This document shows, piece after piece, positions 45,716 through 52,037 of a stretch of 64,000 nucleotides of DNA; position 1 is the first letter of the stretch, and each line of letters starts with the position of its first letter. Both the position numbers and the translations under genes were made by a program. Source of the stretch: CAIUGU01 sp031398625 (lineage in GTDB: Bacteria; Pseudomonadota; Gammaproteobacteria; Steroidobacterales; Steroidobacteraceae); the NCBI GenBank assembly GCA_031398625.1, contig JANNNQ010000447.1, positions 1-64,000 of the forward strand, given 5' to 3'. Under the pieces are notes generated by a model. The model saw only the letters and a list, made by a program, of their open reading frames with translations. It did not search any database and was not told the origin of the DNA.

Positions 45716-46380
45716 GCATTCCTGAGGTCATCATCGAACCGTGGACGTACCGGGTGTCACCGTTCCCAGCGGACTCCGAACCCGGCCGGTTCTGGTCGAC
45801 GTGGATCAAGGCGACTGGCGATGGCCGTTGGTACGCGATGGACGGCTACAACTCGATGCCCGAGTCGTTCTTGACGGTTCACGGGGAGTGGACGATGGAC
45901 CGGGAGGCGTCGATCTGTTTCGTGGACTTCGAGGAGGCGAAACGGATTGCGACGGAGGCAATCCACGACATCACGGTCAACTGGGATCACGTTCGAGCAG
46001 GCAGCCGCGCGGTTCAGCCGGAAGGAGCGGCTATGAGCCCGCAGCGAGTGAAGGTCGAGGGCGACCTGTTCCACGGCCGAGTTCCGGAGGGCGCGGTGTA
46101 CGTGGGTCGCGCTGCTCCGGGGCTGAAGGCAAGCGAGTACGCGAACCCGTACCGGATTGGCCACCGGACGACGGACCCGGCAACCGGATACGAAACCATC
46201 CCGCTCAACCGCTCGGATGTCGTTGCCCTCTATGCGGCCTTGCTGGTTGCGAGAGAGAGGACAGCGCCCCAGTGGGTGGCGGAACTGAGGGCTGCGCTCC
46301 AAGGCTGGAACCTGGCCTGCTGGTGCAAACCGGCCGAGCCGTGCCATGCGGATGTCCTGCTGGACTTCGCCTCATCCTGA
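45712..46380 (+). CDS. DUF4326-domain protein, possible fusion
   Basis: 222 residues from GTG 45712 (GTGA overlap). The first 105 residues are unfamiliar; from residue 108 the DUF4326 pattern appears (GAVYVGRAAPGLKASEYANP and the closing NLACWCKPAEPCHADVLL). An in-frame ATG at 46033 with GGAAGGAG upstream could start the DUF4326 part separately, so this is either a fusion or two nested products. Function of DUF4326 unknown. Confidence 0.6.
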   Translation: MSIPEVIIEPWTYRVSPFPADSEPGRFWSTWIKATGDGRWYAMDGYNSMPESFLTVHGEWTMDREASICFVDFEEAKRIATEAIHDITVNWDHVRAGSRAVQPEGAAMSPQRVKVEGDLFHGRVPEGAVYVGRAAPGLKASEYANPYRIGHRTTDPATGYETIPLNRSDVVALYAALLVARERTAPQWVAELRAALQGWNLACWCKPAEPCHADVLLDFASS

Positions 46381-46467
46381 GCTGCAGGCGGGCAGGCGGG
46401 CGGGCGTGGGGTGTGTCCCTGCGCCCGCTTTCGCTGCTTGGTGGGGTCGCGACTCGAACAGCAATGA

Positions 46468-46508
46468 CTATGGATCGTAGACGTTACGACTACGGATCGT
46501 GCTAATAT
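46468..46508 (+). promoter_or_regulatory. paired dyad operator (pair 9) with -10 box
   Basis: CTATGGATCGTAG at 46468-46480 and CTACGGATCGTGC at 46490-46502, 22 bp apart, with TAATAT at 46503-46508 abutting as a good -10. Nearly identical in layout to pair 6. Serves the operon from 46614. Confidence 0.8.
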
Positions 46509-46535
46509 TTGATCCAGTCGTCCAGGTAGAACAGC

Positions 46536-46568
46536 GAGGCCCCCGGCGTCTTCAGCGCCAGGGGCCTC
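46536..46568 (+). other. leader hairpin after operator pair 9
   Basis: GAGGCCCC (46536-46543) pairs with GGGGCCTC (46561-46568); inner bases extend the stem with a one-base bulge. Lies in the leader about 20 bases after the predicted start. Confidence 0.55.
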
Positions 46569-46613
46569 CACCGATCGGCTCCTGACCACTGCAACCCAGG
46601 AGGTACGACCAGC

Positions 46614-46844
46614 ATGGGCAACAAGCCCGAAACCAGTGTAGGCGAAGGCACTAAACGCACCCTTCGACCACGCCAATTCAGCGACGCCATGACCACTCCG
46701 GTGCCGATCCTCACCGACGACGACCCGCGACACGGGACCATCAACGGTCGGGTCAACTTCAAATGCAAGTGCCCGCCCTGCTACGCCGCTGGTTGCGCCT
46801 ATTGGGCTGGCCGCCGGGCCAAGGGCAAGGGGGATGCGGCATGA
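46614..46844 (+). CDS. hypothetical Cys-containing protein, 76 aa
   Basis: ATG 46614 behind a strong CAGGAGGT. The C-terminus RVNFKCKCPPCYAAGCAYW carries four Cys in C-x-C-x-x-C-x4-C order, a likely metal or zinc site. First gene of its operon. No family. Confidence 0.6.
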   Translation: MGNKPETSVGEGTKRTLRPRQFSDAMTTPVPILTDDDPRHGTINGRVNFKCKCPPCYAAGCAYWAGRRAKGKGDAA

Positions 46845-47752
46845 GCGCCCCGAGGAAAGACCGCGACCCCAAGGCGACCGAACGCGAGATGCTCGACCTC
46901 CTCGAACGGTCCCTTGCGAAGCACGGCAACGGCGGCTCCGGGGAGTACGCGTTCATGCGGCAAGTCCGCAACTCGTCAGGCTTCAACGCCAACCGCACCT
47001 TCGACGGTGTAGCCGTCGGACTCTGGCCATCGCGTGGACACGACATCCACGTCTACGAGGTGAAGGTCTCGCGATCCGACTGGCTGCACGAACTCCGTCA
47101 GCCGAAGAAGGCCGACGATGCCGCTCGGGTCGCTGACCGGTTCTCCATCGTCGCCCCCCGCGATGTCGTCGACCTCGCCGAAGTCCCAGCCACGTGGGGT
47201 CTCATTCACGCCACGGGTGGCACCGAGATCACTGAGGAAGCCGAGCCGCTATTCCCTGGCGAACTGCCGCGCACAATCTCACGGGTCGAGGGTCGCAAGC
47301 TGCGCACCGTCCGCGCTGCCCCACTGCTGCGTCCTGCCGAGGATTGCCGGGGGCCGATTCCCCGAGAGTTCATGGTGCCTCTACTGCGGGCCGCAGGTGC
47401 TGTTCCCGATCCGACGCCACCTCATCAGCGGCTGATCGACGAAGCCGTGGCGAAGGCGGTGGCAGCAGAACGGCGGCACCACGAGGAGAAGGGCGACAAG
47501 CGGCTTGCCCAAGCCGAAGCCAGAGACGTCATGTGGTCGGCGTTTACCCGCGCGTCCGGCGTCTTCGTCACCAAGAGCACGGCGGAGGAGCGCGGCCATG
47601 CGGTTCGCCTGGCCATGGCCGCGAACGAGGGACCAGCCTTCGCCCGCAACTACATGCGGCGTGCCTTGCAGGAGCTGGAAAGGACCTGCGAGAACTTGCG
47701 GTTCCAGTTGGAGCGCGTTGATGTCGCTGATGCTGAGGACGGTGCGGCATGA
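46841..47752 (+). CDS. MmcB-like PD-(D/E)xK nuclease-type protein
   Basis: 303 residues from ATG 46841 (ATGA overlap). Residues 45-115 (RTFDGVAVGLWPSRGHDIHV, YEVKVSRSDWLHELRQPKKA, RFSIVAPRDVV) show the D...E-V-K nuclease core of MmcB-type DNA repair proteins. A basic middle and a coiled-coil C-terminus (YMRRALQELERTCENLRFQL) follow. Probably acts on DNA; exact role unknown. Confidence 0.6.
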   Translation: MSAPRKDRDPKATEREMLDLLERSLAKHGNGGSGEYAFMRQVRNSSGFNANRTFDGVAVGLWPSRGHDIHVYEVKVSRSDWLHELRQPKKADDAARVADRFSIVAPRDVVDLAEVPATWGLIHATGGTEITEEAEPLFPGELPRTISRVEGRKLRTVRAAPLLRPAEDCRGPIPREFMVPLLRAAGAVPDPTPPHQRLIDEAVAKAVAAERRHHEEKGDKRLAQAEARDVMWSAFTRASGVFVTKSTAEERGHAVRLAMAANEGPAFARNYMRRALQELERTCENLRFQLERVDVADAEDGAA

Positions 47753-48138
47753 CCGCGCTCCATGCAGTCGAAAGCCTCGGCCTCGTCTCCGATGTGGTGG
47801 GTCTGCGCACCCAACTCAGGGGAATGCTGAGCGACCTCGAGAACGCATCGCCGCTACCCGGACCTACCCGCTACGCCACCGATCACCTCCCTGGTGCTTA
47901 CTGGGAGACCGGAGTCTCCATCGTCAACTGGTCCGCGTCGAAGCCCCTCACGGTCATAGCCCTGGCCGAGGACGTGGGCATGATTGATGCCCCGATCTAC
48001 CTCACCGATCCGGCTTTCCCTAGAGACATCCTGTGCCTGACGGCAGAACAGGCGAGGACCGTTGCCCGATCCCTGCTCGCCGCTGCCGACATGGCCGGCA
48101 GTCCGCTGATCGCCCGTAGGTGCGGGGGCATCCGATGA
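47749..48138 (+). CDS. hypothetical protein, 129 aa
   Basis: ATG 47749 (ATGA overlap). Mixed alpha/beta, ending with helix EQARTVARSLLAAADMAGSP. No family recognised. Confidence 0.5.
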   Translation: MTALHAVESLGLVSDVVGLRTQLRGMLSDLENASPLPGPTRYATDHLPGAYWETGVSIVNWSASKPLTVIALAEDVGMIDAPIYLTDPAFPRDILCLTAEQARTVARSLLAAADMAGSPLIARRCGGIR

Positions 48139-48185
48139 CCGACTCCCTGTTCGACATGGAAACTACGCCCCGGAGGGCCGTCTGA
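48135..48185 (+). CDS. 16-aa peptide with SLF motif
   Basis: ATG 48135 overlaps the previous stop (ATGA) and its TGA overlaps the next ATG. The peptide MTDSLFDMETTPRRAV includes DSLFD, reminiscent of beta-clamp-binding linear motifs, and its last codons provide the CGGAGG ribosome site of the next gene. May be a coupling ORF or a functional peptide. Confidence 0.35.
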   Translation: MTDSLFDMETTPRRAV

Positions 48186-48925
48186 TGGCAGACACGGAAA
48201 TCGGCTGGACCGAGAAGGTCTGGAACCCAACCACTGGCTGCGATCGCGTATCGCCAGGGTGCGACAACTGCTATGCCCTGACTATGGCCAAGCGCCTGAA
48301 GGGGATGGGGTCAGCCAAGTATCAGACCAATGGCGACCCTCGGACCTCTGGCCCTGGCTTCGGTCTCGCTCTACACCCGGACGCCCTCGACCTCCCGAAG
48401 TCGTGGCGCAAGGGTCGCAAGATATTCGTGAACTCGATGAGCGACCTGTTTCACGCCCGCGTCCCGCTTTCGTTCCAGCAGGACGTGTTTCAGGTGATGG
48501 CGGAGACGCCACAGCACACCTACCAGGTGCTGACCAAGCGGTCGCTCCTCCTCCGGCGCCGGGCCGAACATCTGGTTTGGCCGTCGAACGTGTGGATGGG
48601 CGTCTCGGTCGAAACTGAGGAGTATCTCGGGCGCATCGACCACCTCCGCGATGTCCCGGCTGCCGTCCGGTTCGTCTCCGCCGAGCCGCTACTTGGTGGC
48701 TTACCCGGCCTGAACCTCGACGGCATCCATTGGGTCATCACCGGTGGCGAGTCCGGTCCTGGTGCCCGACCCGTTGAGCAGAACTGGGTTCGGGGAATCC
48801 GGGACGCCTGCATCTCCTCCGAGGTGGCGTTCTTCCACAAACAATGGGGAGGCGTCAGGCCGAAAGCCAACGGGCGGACGCTCGACGGGCGGACATGGGA
48901 TGAGTACCCGGGCGATCGCCGATGA
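48185..48925 (+). CDS. DUF5131 (phage Gp37/Gp68) family protein
   Basis: 246 residues from ATG 48185. IGWTEKVWNPTTGCDRVSPG then CDNCYA gives the C-x6-C-x-x-C signature; KIFVNSMSDLFHARVP, YQVLTKRSLLL, VWMGVSVETEEY, WVITGGESGPGARP complete the family plan, which resembles radical-SAM barrels. Function unknown. In this phage it shares a genome with other base-modification genes, but a link is only inferred. Confidence 0.8.
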   Translation: MADTEIGWTEKVWNPTTGCDRVSPGCDNCYALTMAKRLKGMGSAKYQTNGDPRTSGPGFGLALHPDALDLPKSWRKGRKIFVNSMSDLFHARVPLSFQQDVFQVMAETPQHTYQVLTKRSLLLRRRAEHLVWPSNVWMGVSVETEEYLGRIDHLRDVPAAVRFVSAEPLLGGLPGLNLDGIHWVITGGESGPGARPVEQNWVRGIRDACISSEVAFFHKQWGGVRPKANGRTLDGRTWDEYPGDRR

Positions 48926-49578
48926 CCACCGCCATCCTCGAGCCGCCCTTGTCCCGTTCCGGCCCCAGCTTCCTCGCATCGGACCGAACCAGGGTTGCCC
49001 TCACCCACGGCCCCCTGCTGCTCCGGACCCGGGGTATGGGCCGCTGGCACCGCCCCCGCTCCGGATCGTCGTGGACGTCGGGTTACGACGGCGAGGAAAT
49101 CACCTCCTACTACCTCTGGTGCGGGCAGCAGGTTGGCAGCGGCAACAAGACCACGACCGGAGAGAAGGGATTTATCACCGCGGCTTCCCTTCCCGACGAC
49201 GGCGTCCCGATCTGCGGGACCTGCGAAGGCCGCGCCATCGGTGCCGGATATCAGGGGATCGCCGCGACCGTGCATTCGCCGGCCGGGCTCCTGTTCCAAC
49301 CTGAACGGCTTGTCCCGCCGAAGGTGTGCCCCGGGACCGCGCTGCGGCTCTACGACGTCCTGGCGGGCAACCGGGCCGCGCTGTGCCTTGCGTGCGGGAA
49401 CACAGAGCCGCTGCGTGGGTACTCCAACGCGGGCGGGGGATGGGAGAACTTGCAGAGGCATCCACCGGGGCCCCGGCTCGTCCCGCCGTGTGGATTTCAT
49501 GGCTGGAGAGGGATGGCCCGGATCGGGGACGCGGTGCGGTGCGAATGCACGGCCGGACCGTCCGAACCCGAGTCCTGA
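48922..49578 (+). CDS. hypothetical zinc-binding protein, 218 aa
   Basis: ATG 48922 (ATGA overlap). Four Cys clusters (ICGTCEG, CLACGN, PPCGFHG, CECTAG) in a Gly/Arg-rich protein; CGTCEGRAIGAGYQG is typical of zinc ribbons in actinophage hypotheticals. Last gene of its operon. Confidence 0.55.
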   Translation: MTTAILEPPLSRSGPSFLASDRTRVALTHGPLLLRTRGMGRWHRPRSGSSWTSGYDGEEITSYYLWCGQQVGSGNKTTTGEKGFITAASLPDDGVPICGTCEGRAIGAGYQGIAATVHSPAGLLFQPERLVPPKVCPGTALRLYDVLAGNRAALCLACGNTEPLRGYSNAGGGWENLQRHPPGPRLVPPCGFHGWRGMARIGDAVRCECTAGPSEPES

Positions 49579-49592
49579 TCTGCCCGTGGCGT

Positions 49593-49633
49593 CTACGATC
49601 CATCAACCTGATGACCACGAGTCGTAGTAGTCT
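49593..49633 (+). promoter_or_regulatory. paired dyad operator (pair 10) with -10 box, replication operon
   Basis: CTACGATCCATCA at 49593-49605 and CCACGAGTCGTAG at 49615-49627, 22 bp apart; TAGTCT at 49628-49633 abuts as a -10. Located in the 49579-49839 gap before the replication genes. Confidence 0.7.
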
Positions 49634-49642
49634 CGAACATGA

Positions 49643-49714
49643 CGCACCCCCGAACTTCGATCGGGGGTGCGGACGAAAAGCGAAGAGGCCAGCTCGGCAA
49701 AAGCTGACCTCTTC
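49643..49714 (+). ncRNA. double-hairpin leader or small RNA
   Basis: Hairpin 1: CGCACCCCCGA (49643-49653) with its exact complement at 49661-49671. Hairpin 2: GAAGAGGCCAGCT (49682-49694) with AGCTGACCTCTTC (49702-49714), one mismatch. They begin about ten bases after the predicted start of pair 10 and leave about 125 bases before the next gene, so they may end a short RNA or attenuate the replication operon. Confidence 0.4.
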
Positions 49715-49839
49715 ATTCACCACCCCAGAACACCGGAAGGGGGTGGGTCCGTCGTGGCCCATTCTGTCATAAGCACTACCCCTCGTGGCCAATCCGAGAG
49801 CGCAGCACTAGAAAATCCCCAGGTTCAGGTGGCGACCCG

Positions 49840-50322
49840 ATGACCATCAGCGCCCCGGGCCACCTCTCCGCCGACGCCAAACCGAACGCCGTCTATCGGT
49901 ACTTCGACCACCTCGGGCGGCTAGTTTTCGTCGGCATTGCCATTCGGCACGGGCGACACCACGGCCAGGTCGATCCGCAGCGTCCCGAATGGCTTCAGTA
50001 CGCCGAGCGATATGACATCGAGGTGTGTCGGGATAGGGATGCCGCCTTCCGCTGCAAACGCGAAATGGTCGAGGAATTCCGCCCTCCCTTCAACAAGGTC
50101 TACAACGCGAACTGGCAGGAGATCCGATCTGCCTACCTGTCGCTGCGTGCCGCTGAGGATCTCCTGGCGTCCATACAGGCAGGCGGCCCCGAGCCCGCGC
50201 CTAGCGAAGACGCCGCCCCACAATGTCGCAGCTCGCCGAGGATCGCCGCGCCTGAGACGGCATCGACGCCCGAGTCTTTCGAGTCGATGCTGGCCAACCT
50301 GTTCAAGGGTGGTCGGAGCTGA
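49840..50322 (+). CDS. GIY-YIG-like protein
   Basis: 160 residues from ATG 49840. AVYRYFDHLGRLVFVGIAIR, RYDIEVCRDRDAAFRCKREM and VEEFRPPFNKVYN follow the GIY-YIG nuclease pattern of actinobacterial and phage proteins, with VYR and FVG in place of GIY and YIG. Catalytic Arg and Glu candidates are present. C-terminal 50 residues are disordered. May be a homing-type or repair nuclease. Confidence 0.6.
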   Translation: MTISAPGHLSADAKPNAVYRYFDHLGRLVFVGIAIRHGRHHGQVDPQRPEWLQYAERYDIEVCRDRDAAFRCKREMVEEFRPPFNKVYNANWQEIRSAYLSLRAAEDLLASIQAGGPEPAPSEDAAPQCRSSPRIAAPETASTPESFESMLANLFKGGRS

Positions 50323-50369
50323 TGGGCCACCTCGTGGCCGACCTCGCTGTGGGGGTGCAGTGCCAATGA
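50322..50369 (+). CDS. 15-aa coupling peptide
   Basis: ATG 50322 overlaps the previous stop, and the frame (MGHLVADLAVGVQCQ) ends in a TGA that overlaps the next gene's ATG. As at 48135, it bridges two genes and may couple translation. Confidence 0.3.
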   Translation: MGHLVADLAVGVQCQ

Positions 50370-51361
50370 GCATGGACCCAATCCTGTGGGCCATGAAGGA
50401 CGCACCGATTGCGGACGCTGAGGAGTGGGCAATCCTTGTCTGCCTCGCAGAGCGCGCCGACGAAGACGGGTGCTCATCCTTCCCATCGCAGGCCACGATC
50501 GCCAAGCGGATCAAGATGGCCGACCGCACGGTCCGCCGCCGCCTGGAGGCAATGGAATCCCGGGGTCTCATCAGTCGCGGCGACCAGTCCGCAGCGGCCT
50601 ACCTCAAGGACAAGGCCCCGGTCGTCTGGGACCTTCTGATCCCTCTCTCGTGGTTCCCGAACCTGGATCGGATTCAGGAGTTCAGGGAACGCAAGGGGCG
50701 CGGACCGCTGTCGGTGGCGGATCGGCCCGACATCAGCGCCTCCCCGGACAAGCTGCGTCGTGTCGACTTTGGGGTACCTCGCCCCCCGGACTGGGGGACC
50801 GGGCGGACTTCAAGTCCGGGGGGACTCTCTGACCGGGCGGACTCTGGGACCAAAGCGACCGGACTTGAAGTCCAAAGCGACCGGACTACAAGTCCGACAA
50901 CCCTCAAAGAACTAACCCTCCCCATTAACCCTCCTCTAGTCGGAGCCGAGACGGCACCGACGACAGAGGTTAAGCCGAAGCGGAAGCGTCGGACGGAAGC
51001 CGAACTGAACACCGACCGTCCCGAGCTTGGTCGGCTCTGCGATCACCTCGCAGAGCGCGTTGAGGGACATGGCTTCACTCGGCCCGTTGTGTCTCAGGAC
51101 TGGCTCACCACCGCCCGCCGGATGCTCGACATCGACGGGTATACCGAGGATCAGATCCACCGAGCCATCGAGTGGTGTCAGGACAGCGACTTCTGGTACC
51201 CGAATGTCCGCTCGATGGACAAGCTCCGCGAGCAGTACGAGACCTTGCGAGATCGCGCCATGTCCGAGCAGCGCAAGAAGGCGAAGGCCAAACCGCGCCC
51301 GGCCGACGGCAACCAAGACCACTGGAACAACCCCAATGCCAGCTTCGGCCTACCCGCCTAA
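50366..51361 (+). CDS. DnaD-like replication initiator with winged helix
   Basis: 331 residues from ATG 50366. N-terminal MarR/winged-helix part (EEWAILVCLAERADEDGCSS, FPSQATIAKRIKMADRTVRR, RLEAMESRGLI) is typical of phage replication proteins; the middle is a Ser/Thr-rich linker coded by repeated DNA; the C-terminal part (WLTTARRMLDIDGYTEDQIH, RAIEWCQDSDFWYPNVRSMD) is the DnaD/DnaB-II-type end that contacts the helicase machinery. DnaC-like and DnaB-like genes follow. The iteron region inside the gene (50797-50945) suggests it binds an internal origin, as lambda O does. Confidence 0.75.
   Translation: MSMDPILWAMKDAPIADAEEWAILVCLAERADEDGCSSFPSQATIAKRIKMADRTVRRRLEAMESRGLISRGDQSAAAYLKDKAPVVWDLLIPLSWFPNLDRIQEFRERKGRGPLSVADRPDISASPDKLRRVDFGVPRPPDWGTGRTSSPGGLSDRADSGTKATGLEVQSDRTTSPTTLKELTLPINPPLVGAETAPTTEVKPKRKRRTEAELNTDRPELGRLCDHLAERVEGHGFTRPVVSQDWLTTARRMLDIDGYTEDQIHRAIEWCQDSDFWYPNVRSMDKLREQYETLRDRAMSEQRKKAKAKPRPADGNQDHWNNPNASFGLPA
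50797..50945 (+). other. iteron-type replication origin inside the initiator gene
   Basis: Three 13-bp palindromes: GGACTTCAAGTCC (50805-50817), GGACTTGAAGTCC (50861-50873), GGACTACAAGTCC (50883-50895). The last two lie in a perfect-phase 22-bp tandem repeat (AAAGCGACCGGACTTGAAGT at 50852 and again at 50874). A half copy (GGCGGACTCTGGGACC) lies near 50837. An AT-richer stretch follows to about 50942. This reproduces the iterons-plus-melting-region layout of lambda ori within gene O. Confidence 0.55.
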
Positions 51362-51374
51362 CCGAAGGATCACC

Positions 51375-52037
51375 ATGACCACGCGCGACCAGTTCGAAGC
51401 ACGTCTCCTCGCCAGCCTCGATGACATCGTCGCCGGTTACGAGGACGCCTACCGCAGCGATAACCCCAATGGACTCTGGGAGTCGTGGGCGGAGTCGGAG
51501 AAGTACCGGCTGCGATCCTGCATCCAGCGCTGGGTGGGCTACGTCCCGCCCGTGTTCCGTTCGGCAGACCTCGCCAAGCTCGGGCCCGAGCAGCACGGGG
51601 ATGCCCTCCGCGGCTACCTGACGGGGACCACCCGAAACCTGATGCTTGCCGGGCCGATCGGCACCGGGAAGTCGTTCGCCGCTTGGGCTGTCGCCAATGA
51701 GGCTGCGGCCCGAGGCTGGCGCCCCCGGGCGTGGTCGACGCCTCGCCTGCTTCTGGACATGCGCCCCGAGGGCGACCCGCAGGCGTTCACCAACGCCTGC
51801 CTCGCGGACCTGCTGATCCTCGACGACCTCGGGGCCGCCCGACCGACAGATTGGGCGACGGAGCAGATCTACTCGATCGCGGAGGAGCGCTGCAACCAGC
51901 AACTGCGCACAATTGTCACCACCAACTCGACGTTCGATCAGCTCACCGCCATCTGGGGTGCGCCGACGATGGACCGTCTTCGGCACGCCGGCACGAGTCT
52001 CGTCTTCAAGGGCGATTCCCGCCGGGGCCCGGTATGA
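51375..52037 (+). CDS. DnaC-like helicase loader ATPase
   Basis: 220 residues from ATG 51375. Walker A LAGPIGTGKSFAAW, Walker B LLILDDLGAARPTDW, then RTIVTTNSTFDQL (sensor region) and RLRHAGTSLVFKG fit the DnaC/IstB AAA+ family. It would load the adjacent DnaB-type helicase at the origin. Four-base overlap with that gene. Confidence 0.85.
   Translation: MTTRDQFEARLLASLDDIVAGYEDAYRSDNPNGLWESWAESEKYRLRSCIQRWVGYVPPVFRSADLAKLGPEQHGDALRGYLTGTTRNLMLAGPIGTGKSFAAWAVANEAAARGWRPRAWSTPRLLLDMRPEGDPQAFTNACLADLLILDDLGAARPTDWATEQIYSIAEERCNQQLRTIVTTNSTFDQLTAIWGAPTMDRLRHAGTSLVFKGDSRRGPV

Noticed and set aside
51731..52033. Upstream extension of the DnaB frame
   Set aside because: It overlaps the DnaC-like gene completely; DnaB homology starts with ATG 52034, which overlaps the DnaC-like stop.
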